Made by a program: the position numbers and the translations under genes. A stretch of 55,912 nucleotides of DNA, taken from positions 1-55,912 of the forward strand of contig JAAVFP010000022.1 in NCBI GenBank assembly GCA_014800735.1, in the 5' to 3' direction. This document shows positions 33,429 through 42,500 of this stretch, in pieces (position 1 is the stretch's first letter; the number at the start of each line of letters is the position of its first letter). Source of the DNA: Bacteroidales bacterium (GTDB lineage Bacteria; Bacteroidota; Bacteroidia; Bacteroidales; Muribaculaceae). The notes under the pieces are model-generated. The model was not told where the DNA came from, did no database searches, and saw nothing but the letters and a program-made list of their open reading frames with translations.

Positions 33429-33461
33429 ACGGTTACCGGACGGTGTGGGTCCGGTAACCGT
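33429..33461 (-). terminator. Terminator of the nagK-nagB2-transporter-GH18 operon
   Basis: Thirteen perfect pairs ACGGTTACCGGAC with 33449-33461, seven-base loop, followed on the minus strand by TGTTTTTGTG. It lies 30 bases after the GH18 stop. Confidence 0.85.
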
Positions 33462-33490
33462 AAGTGTCATAGGGTTAGGATGTGATTCTT

Positions 33491-35215
33491 TTATTCGAGC
33501 GCCCAGAGGATGGAGTTCTCGAAAAGCTTGGTGAACTCCGGCGTGTCAATCAGTTTGGGGCTGTGGCCCATCTGGATGTAGACGTTGCGGGCTGCTTTGT
33601 TGGGGTTGACCCACACCACGGGGTGGTCGCCCATGCGGATGTCGGAAGCGGGAGTGTAGCTGTCCTCGTCGACGGATGCGAGTACCTGCACGTTGGCGCG
33701 GGGCGACACGTTGTAGGTGTACCATTCGTCGTCGGGAATCACGAAGTGGTCGGGCAGACCGGCCATCACGGGGTGCTCGGCGTTCTCAACAGCCACGGTG
33801 CCGTCGGCCAGGGGAGCGATGTAGTTCTGGAACTTGATGCCGCCCATGAAGTCGGAGAACCAGTCCCACATGGGATAGCCGTCGAACTCACCCAGCAGGG
33901 TTGCGTGGTGGAAACCAATCCAGCCACCCTTACCCTCGTCGATGTATTCGATGAAGGCTTCCTCGCCTTCCTTGTTCCAGGTGTAGGGAGGGAAGTCGAG
34001 CTGGATAACCAGGTCGTAGTCGGCAAGGAAGGGTTTGGTCACGTGGCTCACGTGGTTGAGCTCGGTCACGGAGAAGTCGAGTTCCTCGCCCTTCTTGCGG
34101 AGCCATTCCATGGCAGCGCGGGTGAAGGGGCCGTGCTGGCCACCGCCTTCGCTCAGCACAAGCACGTGCTTGGCGCGGGGCTTCTTCATCGTGTTCTCAT
34201 ATACGGTGCTGCGCAGGGTGTTGTTGGCATCGTCGCCCGAGTAATCCCAGTACATGGTGCCGCGCAGGCCGTTGGCCACGGCATACTGGCACTTGAGGGC
34301 TGCCGAACGCGCATTCTCGAATCCCATCACCAGCTTGCCTTCCTCATCGGCCATGTAGGGGGCGCAGGCAATCGAATCCCACACCTCGTGGGTGCCGGGA
34401 AGCACTTCTATTTTGTTGAAGTTGGCATAGGGAGCGTAGGGCTCCGAGCCGCGACCGTAGAATGGAATGCCAAGGGTGAGCTTGCCGGCGGGAACACCTG
34501 CGGCAATGTGCTTGCGCACGGCCTGGTCGGCGCTGGTGCCGGTGAGGCCTTCGCGGGCATAGAGGGCGCTGTGGTGGCGGGGAGCATTGCCCATGTCGTA
34601 GCTCATGATGTTGATGAAGTCGATGTAGGGCAGAATTGCGGGGAAGTCGATGTAGTCAGCCGAGCATGCGGTGGCTGCAGTGAGCAGGGCGTCGGCGCCC
34701 AGAGCTTCGCGCAGGTCGCGCATCAGTAGGGTGAAGTTGGCCGTGTCGTCGGGCGAGCAGGAAATACCGGCAGCATCGCTGGTGGGGTATTCCCAGTCGA
34801 TGTCGATACCGTCCAGGTTGAATTCCTTGGCCACGCGGGCTGCGTCGGCAGCGAACGCGGCACGCTTGGTGGAATCGGCAGCCATTTCGCTGAAGCGGCC
34901 GCTGCCCCAGCCGCCGATTGACAGAAGCACTTTCAGGTCGGGAGCCTCATTCTTGAGTGCGGTGATGGCCTTGAGGCGGTCGGGGTTGGCCACGTTCACT
35001 CCGTCGAAAGTTTCGTTGACGTGACCGAAGGCATAGTTGATGTGGGTCACCAGTTCGGGAGCGGGCATGTCCTCGGTCCACGAGGTCACGTAGGCCACAA
35101 CCACGTTCTCGGGGTTGCTGACTGCCTGCTCGTTTTCGCCATGAGCCGTGGCGCACGATGTGAGCGATGCGCAGGCAATGAGCGAAGCTGCAAATATTTT
35201 GCTGAGATTGGTCAT
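33491..35215 (-). CDS. GH18 chitinase-like lipoprotein fused to a ThuA domain
   Basis: A 574-residue lipoprotein (lipobox LTSC, Cys21). Residues about 38-344 form a GH18 barrel with the SIGGWGSG strand, the DGIDIDWE motif whose Glu142 is the expected acid catalyst (Asp138, Asp140 before it), MSYDM and a late MYWDYSGD. GH18 enzymes cut beta-1,4 bonds of N-acetylglucosamine polymers or N-glycan cores using the substrate acetamido group. Residues about 348-574 are a ThuA-like domain with GGWIGFHHA, IPDDEWYTYN and YIQMGHS, homologous to the free protein at 29591-30391. A GH18-ThuA fusion is unusual and suggests the two act on the same molecule. It is the last gene of an operon with ROK kinase, deaminase and importer, 24 bases after the importer gene. 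Confidence 0.9.
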   Translation of the reverse strand: MTNLSKIFAASLIACASLTSCATAHGENEQAVSNPENVVVAYVTSWTEDMPAPELVTHINYAFGHVNETFDGVNVANPDRLKAITALKNEAPDLKVLLSIGGWGSGRFSEMAADSTKRAAFAADAARVAKEFNLDGIDIDWEYPTSDAAGISCSPDDTANFTLLMRDLREALGADALLTAATACSADYIDFPAILPYIDFINIMSYDMGNAPRHHSALYAREGLTGTSADQAVRKHIAAGVPAGKLTLGIPFYGRGSEPYAPYANFNKIEVLPGTHEVWDSIACAPYMADEEGKLVMGFENARSAALKCQYAVANGLRGTMYWDYSGDDANNTLRSTVYENTMKKPRAKHVLVLSEGGGQHGPFTRAAMEWLRKKGEELDFSVTELNHVSHVTKPFLADYDLVIQLDFPPYTWNKEGEEAFIEYIDEGKGGWIGFHHATLLGEFDGYPMWDWFSDFMGGIKFQNYIAPLADGTVAVENAEHPVMAGLPDHFVIPDDEWYTYNVSPRANVQVLASVDEDSYTPASDIRMGDHPVVWVNPNKAARNVYIQMGHSPKLIDTPEFTKLFENSILWALE

Positions 35216-35239
35216 TATGGTTTTATGTTGGTTATGTTT

Positions 35240-36508
35240 TTAAACTGCACTTTTGCGCACGCGTGAGCCCACCAGGGCGTAGTAGAGCATGAAAGCCTCG
35301 CAGAAAATCACGATAGCCCACGAGAATCGCCAGCCGCCCATGGAGTCGGCCAGGATGCCCTGGAGCAGAGGCAGGATGGCACCGCCAACCACACCAATCA
35401 TGAACACGCCGGAGGCTGCGGAGGTGTACTTGCCCAGCTGAGCGATGGACAGGGTGAAGATGGCGCCCCACATGATGGAGTGGAACAGGCCCACGCCGGC
35501 AAGCATCCAGGGGTCGTCAACAACGATAGCCGCAAGAGTAAGGACGGCTGCGCACACGGTGGTGACGGTGAGCTGGGTGCGGGGCGAGATGGTGCTGAGC
35601 GAGCTGCCCACGAGGCGGCCGATGAGCATGCCGCCCCAGTATAGGGTGGCCAGCAGAGCGGGGGAGGCCATGTTGCGCTCGAAGGCATACATGGTGATGT
35701 TGGCACCGATGCACACCTCGGCACCTACGTAGAAGAAGATTGCAATCACACCGAGCTTGAGGTGGCTGAAGGACCACACGCTCTCCTCGAGTTTCTCGTT
35801 GCCTTCGGCACGGGTGCCGCTGATGTCGGGCAGTGAGATGCGCGAGAGCACACCGGCGATGAGGGCGATGATGATGAGCATTGCCAGGAAGGGCAGCAGC
35901 AGGCTTTCAACGCTCACAGCCTCCATGGCGAGGCCGCCGAACACAACGGCGGTCACGAAGTAGGGGGCCACGGTGGTGCCGATGGAGTTGGAGGCACCGC
36001 CGATGGCCATGCGCTGAATGGACTGGGTGCCACGCACTTCGCAGGCCGACAGATAGGGGTTGAGCACCACCTGAAGAATGGTGACCGATGCGCCCATCAC
36101 GAACGAGCCGAGCAGGAACACGATGAAGCCGAAGGGCAGGTTGATGCCGCCGAAGGCCAGGCCTGCCTCGGGCATGTGAACGGCCACAAGCGACGAAGCG
36201 CAGATGAGTGCCATGCCGGCAATCATCACAATGAGTGCGCGGATCAGTGTGGAGCGGTAGCCCACGCGGTCAACCCACTTGGCGCCGATGCCGCCGCTCA
36301 GGGGATAGGCCAGGAACCACGAGAAGGTGATGAGCATGGCGAAGGTGTTCTTGAACGAACCGGCCTCGGACAGGAAAGCTTCCTGCAGAGGCTTCTGGAA
36401 TTGGGTGTTGGCCGTGGTGAGGAAGCCTACCACGAAGAACAGCAGGACCATTGTGATGAACGGCCCGACGTAGCTCACATTTTTTGCTACGGATGCTTTT
36501 TGTGACAT
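35240..36508 (-). CDS. FucP/NagP-type sugar:H+ symporter (MFS)
   Basis: A 422-residue inner-membrane protein with 12 predicted membrane segments of the FucP/GluP major facilitator group. Markers are the N-terminal GFLTTANTQFQKPLQEAF, the YPLSGGIGAKWVDRVGYR loop after segment 2 and LNPYLSACEVRGTQSIQRMAIGGASNSIGTT in the middle. Bacterial members import L-fucose, glucose/galactose or N-acetylglucosamine (NagP). Between a GH18 gene and nagB/ROK kinase genes, N-acetylglucosamine or a short chito-oligosaccharide is the likeliest cargo. It lies 12 bases after the nagB-like gene. Confidence 0.88.
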   Translation of the reverse strand: MSQKASVAKNVSYVGPFITMVLLFFVVGFLTTANTQFQKPLQEAFLSEAGSFKNTFAMLITFSWFLAYPLSGGIGAKWVDRVGYRSTLIRALIVMIAGMALICASSLVAVHMPEAGLAFGGINLPFGFIVFLLGSFVMGASVTILQVVLNPYLSACEVRGTQSIQRMAIGGASNSIGTTVAPYFVTAVVFGGLAMEAVSVESLLLPFLAMLIIIALIAGVLSRISLPDISGTRAEGNEKLEESVWSFSHLKLGVIAIFFYVGAEVCIGANITMYAFERNMASPALLATLYWGGMLIGRLVGSSLSTISPRTQLTVTTVCAAVLTLAAIVVDDPWMLAGVGLFHSIMWGAIFTLSIAQLGKYTSAASGVFMIGVVGGAILPLLQGILADSMGGWRFSWAIVIFCEAFMLYYALVGSRVRKSAV

Positions 36509-36520
36509 TGTTTTATGGTA

Positions 36521-37246
36521 TTATTTAAGATTTTTCGCTGCTTTTGCGTCGAGAAGATATTCCACGTTGGGGTGGAGCTGAAGCACGGAGCCGGGCAGCG
36601 ATTCGGTGACGGGACCGTTGATGATGGCGTCCACCACCTCGCTCTTGTTGTCGCCTTTAGCCACGAGCACAATGCGGCGCGCGTGCATGATGTCCTTGAT
36701 GCCCAGGGTGATGCCGCCCAGAGGACCTTCCGAACCCGTCTCGCGGCGGATGCGCTCCTCGAGCTCGGGGTGCATCTTGGTGTGCCATGCGGTGCCACCG
36801 AAAGGTGCGCCGGGGTTGTTGAAGCCAAGGTGACCGTTCTCGCCCAGGCCCAGGATGAGCAGGTCGATGCCTCCTCGCTTGTCGAGCTCGGCGGTGAAGG
36901 CTTTGCAGTCAGCCTCGAAATCCTCGCTGCGGGTGGGCAGCATGATGAAATTTTCTTCGGGCACGGGCAGGAAGCCTACCAGCTCGTTGCGCAGCATGGC
37001 ATAGCATGCGCCGGCATATTCGCGGTCCACGCCCGTCACCTCGTCGAGGCCGAAGAAAGTCACCTTCGACACATCGAACGGTTCGGCCTTCCAGGCCTCG
37101 GCGGCCAGGCGATGCATGTTGCCTGTGGTGCGGCCCGTGGAAAGGCCCACCACGCTCTCGGGTTTGTTCTTGATTTGTTCGGTTATGCGGGAGGCGGCTG
37201 TGCTGTCGAATGTTGCCTCATCGGGCAGGATAGTAATCTTTCTCAT
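36521..37246 (-). CDS. NagB-family sugar-phosphate deaminase/isomerase, divergent paralog
   Basis: A 241-residue cytosolic protein of the glucosamine-6-phosphate deaminase family, shorter than the copy at 16200-17009 and lacking the allosteric C-terminal part. STGRTTG (phosphate loop, about 36-42), GLDEVTG (Asp68, the expected base) and GENGHLGFNNPG (about 135-146) are visible. His139 is kept, but the residues matching Asp141 and Glu148 of E. coli NagB are Asn137 and Asn144. Asn at the first site occurs in Bacillus-type NagB; Asn at the second is unusual, so substrate or activity may differ (for instance another 2-amino-sugar phosphate). Its ATG overlaps the ROK kinase stop by four bases, so the two are translated together. 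Confidence 0.85.
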   Translation of the reverse strand: MRKITILPDEATFDSTAASRITEQIKNKPESVVGLSTGRTTGNMHRLAAEAWKAEPFDVSKVTFFGLDEVTGVDREYAGACYAMLRNELVGFLPVPEENFIMLPTRSEDFEADCKAFTAELDKRGGIDLLILGLGENGHLGFNNPGAPFGGTAWHTKMHPELEERIRRETGSEGPLGGITLGIKDIMHARRIVLVAKGDNKSEVVDAIINGPVTESLPGSVLQLHPNVEYLLDAKAAKNLK

Positions 37247-38208
37247 GCTGTTACAAGTGCTTTTGAGCCTTCCATAGCCACTGCAGCGGCGCCGAGAAGA
37301 CCCACGAAATCGGAATTCAGTTTGGTGAGTACCACGCCGTTGGACACGAAGCGCATGGTCTGAGGATTGAGGTAGGAGTGGATTTTTTCAAGCATATAGC
37401 CGTCGGACACTATGCCACCGCCGAGCACCACGGTGTCGGGGTCGGACACGCGCACCAGGTTCATGATGAGATTGGCCAGACCCTCGGCAGCGTTTTCAAC
37501 AAGCACGGTGCACAGGGGGTCGCCCTTGCGGGCCAGGGCGTAGATGTCGCGCACGTCCAGGCGAGTGTCCTTGTCGTCGGGGAACTGAAGCGCTGTGGGA
37601 TATTTGTCGCGCAGATGGCGTGCGCTGGCATCGAAACCGCTGCCCGAAGCAATCCGCTCAATGCAGTCCACACGGCCGCAAGGGCAGCTGATGCCGGTGT
37701 TGACACCCACACGGGTATGGCCCACCTCGCCGGCGTTGAAGTGCGAGCCGCGCACCTGGTGGCCGTTGACCACTGTGCCGGCGGCAATACCGGTGCCCAC
37801 GTTGATATAAATATAGTTCTTGGAAATGCGGCCTACGCCCCAGACGCGTTCGGCGCGGGTGGCGCTTTTCACGTCGTTGTCAATGGTGCAGTGCAGCCCG
37901 AACTCCGATTTGAGTTCCTGCGCAAGTGAAATCTGGCCGCTGCGGTGCGGGTCAATCTGGTGCCACACTCCGCCCTCGGAGTCCACACGACCAATCATGC
38001 CGACACCCATGGCAACAGCTGGCTTACCGGTTGCCCAGCCAACAGTGGCAAGGTAGTCCTTCACTGAATTTTTCATTATTTCAACGGCTGCGGGCTGATT
38101 CACGTAGCCGGACACATATTTTTTATGGCGCAAAATATTGCCGTATTCGTCGACTTCTCCGACAAGCAGCTTCGTGCCACCAAAATCAAGGCATAGATAG
38201 GTTTCCAT
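37243..38208 (-). CDS. ROK-family sugar kinase, probable N-acetylglucosamine kinase
   Basis: A 321-residue cytosolic kinase. ATG 38208 starts METYLCLDFGGTK (ATP phosphate-binding DFGGTK); a TTG 21 bases upstream lies on the predicted -7 box and is not used here. It keeps the ND of the sugar-binding DNDVKSAT, the VGTGIAAG adenosine loop and the ROK zinc motif (ISCPCGRVDCIE with the upstream GEVGHT His). ROK kinases phosphorylate glucose, N-acetylglucosamine or related sugars. The operon (deaminase, importer, GH18) favours N-acetylglucosamine. No DNA-binding domain is present, so it is not a repressor. Confidence 0.88.
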   Translation of the reverse strand: METYLCLDFGGTKLLVGEVDEYGNILRHKKYVSGYVNQPAAVEIMKNSVKDYLATVGWATGKPAVAMGVGMIGRVDSEGGVWHQIDPHRSGQISLAQELKSEFGLHCTIDNDVKSATRAERVWGVGRISKNYIYINVGTGIAAGTVVNGHQVRGSHFNAGEVGHTRVGVNTGISCPCGRVDCIERIASGSGFDASARHLRDKYPTALQFPDDKDTRLDVRDIYALARKGDPLCTVLVENAAEGLANLIMNLVRVSDPDTVVLGGGIVSDGYMLEKIHSYLNPQTMRFVSNGVVLTKLNSDFVGLLGAAAVAMEGSKALVTA

Positions 38209-38226
38209 TGCGATAGCGTTTTTATA

Positions 38227-38234
38227 CAAAATTA
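38227..38234 (-). promoter_or_regulatory. -7 box of the ROK kinase operon
   Basis: TAATTTTG on the minus strand, 18 bases before the ATG at 38208, implying a leader of only about 12 bases. The -33 element is not recognisable, which could reflect dependence on an activator. Confidence 0.45.
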
Positions 38235-38321
38235 CGAGTGCAATATTACGGCTATATTTCCATAGTCCGGTTTGAAATGTGTCATAATAGGTATAAAATT
38301 TGTCAACAACCCAAAACGAGT

Positions 38322-38353
38322 GAAAAAAAGCGCTACCCGCAATGAGCAGCGCC
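38322..38353 (-). terminator. Terminator of the LPG-synthase-like gene
   Basis: On the minus strand GGCGCTGC...GTAGCGC (stem GCGCT/AGCGC with inner pairs) is followed by seven T, beginning 36 bases after the stop of the membrane protein gene. Confidence 0.7.
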
Positions 38354-38388
38354 TGATGTACTTACAGGAATTATTTGGCTTGTATGGA

Positions 38389-39423
38389 CTATTTGACCGG
38401 TCCAACTTCGTGGCGGCGTCGGCGCACCATGATGTAGATGGCGCTGAAAACTCCGAGCGCTATCAGCATGGCCGATTGGAACGCCCAGAACACGAGCGAG
38501 AAGGTGGCGCCGTCGGTCTGGCTCACACCGTATAGCGTAAGAGCGAATGTGACGGCAATGTTCCACGGCCCCAGGCCGCCGTTGCTGGGAATGGCTATGC
38601 TGCACGAGCCGAACACGAACACCACCAGCCCCGGCACCAGTCCCCATGCCATGCCCGGCTGTGTGATGAGTTCGCGCGTGAAGGGGAAGGCCCAGAAGCA
38701 TACGTAGGTTTTCAGAAAGTAGCACACCCAGATGCCGGCGGTATAGAGCAGATACTGCGGCCAGCCTTTCATGGTGAACAACACCCGGAAGCCCTGCCAG
38801 ATGCGGCGCGCGCTGTCCATGGCTTTTTCTATTCTTATATTATGCCTCATTTTGTAGAGGAGTACTCCGAGAGCCAGAAGTGCCACGGCGATTATTACCC
38901 AAGTGGTCCAGTCGGTGAACATGGCTGTCAGCTCGCGGCCCACGTCGTATTTGTCCATGAAGTGCATCATGGCCGGGCGCGCCACAAAGAACGCCAGCAC
39001 CGATATGAGCGCAATCATCACGCCGTCCGAGCCGCGGTCGCCGATATCGGTGCCCACTACGGTCGATATTTTTGCGCCGGTAATACGGCTGATGTATACA
39101 CAGCGCCAGGCCTCGCCCAGATAGGTGAATACCAGATTGAGGGCATAGGCTCCGAAAATGGACACACACTCCGTGGTGGCCGGGAGCCTGGGAATACCGG
39201 CTGCACGCAGCTGGATGCCCCAGCGGTAGCCGCGGAACACCTGCGAAAGCACCGTCAGGCCCATCATGGCCACAAGATAGCGGTAGTCCACACCTTCGTG
39301 CACGATAGTCATGACCTGGCGGATGTTCACCTTGTGGAACAACCACGCAATGAGAGCCACCGATACCGCCAGGGGCAGCAGTATCCGCAACACTTTCTTA
39401 CTATCGCGAGCAAAGGCAGTCAT
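38389..39423 (-). CDS. Lysylphosphatidylglycerol synthase-type membrane protein (UPF0104)
   Basis: A 344-residue integral membrane protein with about eight segments, matching the PF03706 membrane domain found in the flippase part of MprF. Family landmarks are FRGYRWGIQLRAAGI near residue 63, GAYALNLVFTYLGEAWR, the D-rich GTDIGDRGSDG and the late SNGGLGPWNIAV. It lacks the cytosolic aminoacyltransferase domain of MprF, as do most Bacteroidetes homologs, so lipid or polyprenyl-linked sugar translocation is possible but unknown. It is divergent from the two-component regulator. No consensus promoter was found upstream apart from an imperfect CTAATTTG near 39466. Confidence 0.85.
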   Translation of the reverse strand: MTAFARDSKKVLRILLPLAVSVALIAWLFHKVNIRQVMTIVHEGVDYRYLVAMMGLTVLSQVFRGYRWGIQLRAAGIPRLPATTECVSIFGAYALNLVFTYLGEAWRCVYISRITGAKISTVVGTDIGDRGSDGVMIALISVLAFFVARPAMMHFMDKYDVGRELTAMFTDWTTWVIIAVALLALGVLLYKMRHNIRIEKAMDSARRIWQGFRVLFTMKGWPQYLLYTAGIWVCYFLKTYVCFWAFPFTRELITQPGMAWGLVPGLVVFVFGSCSIAIPSNGGLGPWNIAVTFALTLYGVSQTDGATFSLVFWAFQSAMLIALGVFSAIYIMVRRRRHEVGPVK

Positions 39424-39536
39424 TATTCATAAAATCATAAAATATTTTATATAAAACGCGTATAACCGCAAATTAGTTGCTAAGCATACGGCCCTACTTG
39501 AAAATATTATAAAAATCTTATTTTTACTGCTAAAAA

Positions 39537-39568
39537 TTTGTAGGCTTTCCGAAGTTTCATTAAATTTG
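39537..39568 (+). promoter_or_regulatory. Consensus promoter of the hybrid two-component regulator
   Basis: TTTG (39537-39540), 20 bases, TAAATTTG (39561-39568): full consensus. The expected start is about 20 bases before the ATG. Confidence 0.75.
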
Positions 39569-39594
39569 TAGACTTACTTATAGTCTCGACTTTG

Positions 39595-42500
39595 ATGAAT
39601 CACCATAAGTTATGCGCATTTGCGCTTGTTTTATTGTCCTTAGCCTTAACTATACCTCAGAATATAACCGCAGCCGACGACGTATTCGAGAACTTCAGTG
39701 TGCGCCAGGGCCTGAGCAACCGCCAGGTCTACGAGGTGTGCCAGGATTCGGCCGGGTTTATATGGATATACACCAACTCGGGCATCGACCGCTTTGACGG
39801 AAGCCAATTCCGTCACTACCGCCTGCCGCTTGAGGAGTCGTCGCGCGACTTCATCCAGTCCGGCACATCCGTTGTGCGCGACCAATCCGGCAATGTGTGG
39901 ATTGCCTTGAAGACGGGTCAGATTTTTGCTTACGACCGCCGCTCGGATTCTTTTGTGCAGCGCCTTGACATCCGCGGTACCACCGGTGGCGTGATTCTGT
40001 ATGATATAGCGGTGGTTGACAACGGCCGTGGCCACGTGGTGGCAACCTCGGAGGGCCTGTGGTTTTTCGACGATAAGGGCGGACGGTGTATCGCAGCGGC
40101 CGATGAGCCTGTGTTCGCCCTCGAGGCAACCCCCAGGGGCTACTACATCGGCACCGGCGACGGCGTGGCCCTCTACAACCCCACCGACAGCACTCTGAAC
40201 TATCTGTGGCAGAAAGCCGGCACGCACGTGACTGACATCCGCGCCGAGGATGGCCGCGTGGTGTTCGGAACCTTTGCCGACGGTGCGTATATCTACGACT
40301 ACGCTGATGGCGGTGTGCGCATGCTCGGCCCCGAGCAGCCCCGCCTGCCCATCAACGATATTGAAATTGACAGCTCAGGCGAAATCCTCATCGGTATCGA
40401 CGGTGTTGGCGTGGTGCGTTTCGATGCCGCTGGGCTCAACGTGCTGGGCCGCTACTCTATGGACGAGGAAATGCACGGTTCCCTCTCGTCCAACACCATC
40501 ACTGACATAGAGATTGATAATGCCGGTGGCCTGTGGATTGCAACTTCCACAGCCGGTGTGAACTATAAGTCGGGCAAAGAACCGGCCACTAAAGTCACCA
40601 AGCACGTGCCATATCTGAGCCAGTCGCTGGCATCTGACAATGTTAACGCCATCTTCCAGGACTCGCGCGGCAACACATGGTATGCTACCGACGACGGTGT
40701 GAGCGTGCAGACCCCCGGCGGAGTGTGGCGCCACTTCCTCAAAGGCAAGGATTACAGCACCAACGTGTTTCTGGCAATCGAGGAGGACGCCGACGGCAAA
40801 ATCTGGGTCGGTGGCTACGGCACGGGTACATTCGTTATCGACCCCGCCACGTGGGCTGTCCGCGCACTGCCCACCCGCCACGGCGACACCGGCATAGGCA
40901 CGGGCCATGTGTTTGACATCACCGCCGTGGGCGACGAGGTGTGGCTCGGCGGTATCGAGGGCCCCATCACGCGCTACAATATCCGCACCGGCAACTACAC
41001 CTACTTCCCCCACTTCTGTGTGGGCGGCATAGCCGAGGGCGAGAAGGGCGAAGTGTACATTGCCGGGTGTGCCGGTCTGGGTGTAATCCGCCCCGGCGAC
41101 ACGGATGTTACCTGGATTTCCGACTCCTCGGATTTCAGCTTTGTATATCCTGTGAGCAGTGTGGTTTATGACCGCAAGCGCGGCGAGGTGTGGATGCCTA
41201 CCGACGGTCAGGGACTGGTACGCTACGATGTGGAGAAGGGTAAATTCTCCACCTTTATGCCGCGCACCGAACTTGAATCCGCTTCAATCAATGCACTGGT
41301 GATTGACCAGGACGGCTCAATGTGGTTCTGCACGGAAACCACCATGTACCACTCGGACGATATGCGCTCAACATACCGCAACATCAATCCCGCCCTCGGC
41401 ATCGAGGCCGGAACCGGCACGTTCAATGCCCGCGCCGGAGCGGTGACTTCAGCCGGGCTGTCGTTCGGCACGGCCGAGGGTGCCATAACTTTCCGTCCCG
41501 ACCTTGAACTGGAGGACGTGGAACATTCAAAGATTGTGCTCAATGACCTGAGCGTGCAGTACGAACTGCAACGCCCGGGTTCCGATAACTCGTTGCTGCC
41601 TGATAATCTCAACGACGTGGAGGGGCTGGTGTTCCCGCACGATAAGAACGCGTTCGAGCTGTCGTTCTCGACGGTGAATTTCACCTCGCCCCGCCGCATG
41701 CGTTATGAGTATATGCTCGAAGGCTACGACAAGGACTGGATTTCGGCCGACAACGGAGCGCATACCGTGAGCTATTCCGACCTCCCTCCGGGTCGCTATG
41801 TGTTCCGCGTGCTGGTTCAGGATGCTTTCTCGCACAAGACCATCGACGAGCGCAGTCTGCCCATAGTAATCAAGTCGCCCTGGTGGAGCCGCTGGTGGAG
41901 CATACTGCTGTTCATCGTCCTGGGCGTGGCTCTTGTGATTGGCCTGGCGCGAATCATCATCCACCGCCGCCGCGAGAAGCAGGTGAACGAGAAAATCCAG
42001 GCTTTCATCAACGTGGCCCATGACATCCGCACCCCCGTGACACTCATCAAGGCGCCGCTGACCGAAATCCAGCAGCACGACGACCTGCCCGAGAAGGTGA
42101 AACGCAATTCCGAGGTTGCGATGACCAACCTCAACCGCCTGCTGGACATGATTGGCCAGCTCGTGGATATAAACCGCGAGTCAAACCACTCGGACGACCT
42201 TTCCCTGGAGCCCTGCAATATCCGCCGCTTCGTCAATGAAAAAGTGGAAACTTTCCGCTGCGTGGGCATGCACAAGGGCCTCCTGCTGAAAGTAAAGGCT
42301 CCGCATGACTTCCCCGAGATGGAGGTGGACGTAAAAAAACTGGACCACATCCTGGATAACCTTATTTCGAACGCAATCAAATACACGGATGCGGGAGAAA
42401 TCACAGTGAGCCTGGCGCTCGAAAAGAAATTCTGGACACTCTCCGTGTCGGACACCGGTATGGGTATTCCCAAGAAGGACCAGAAGCGGATTTTCCGCAG

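Noticed and set aside
37243-38208. ROK-type repressor (NagC/XylR)
   Set aside because: There is no N-terminal helix-turn-helix; the protein starts directly at the ATP-binding motif.
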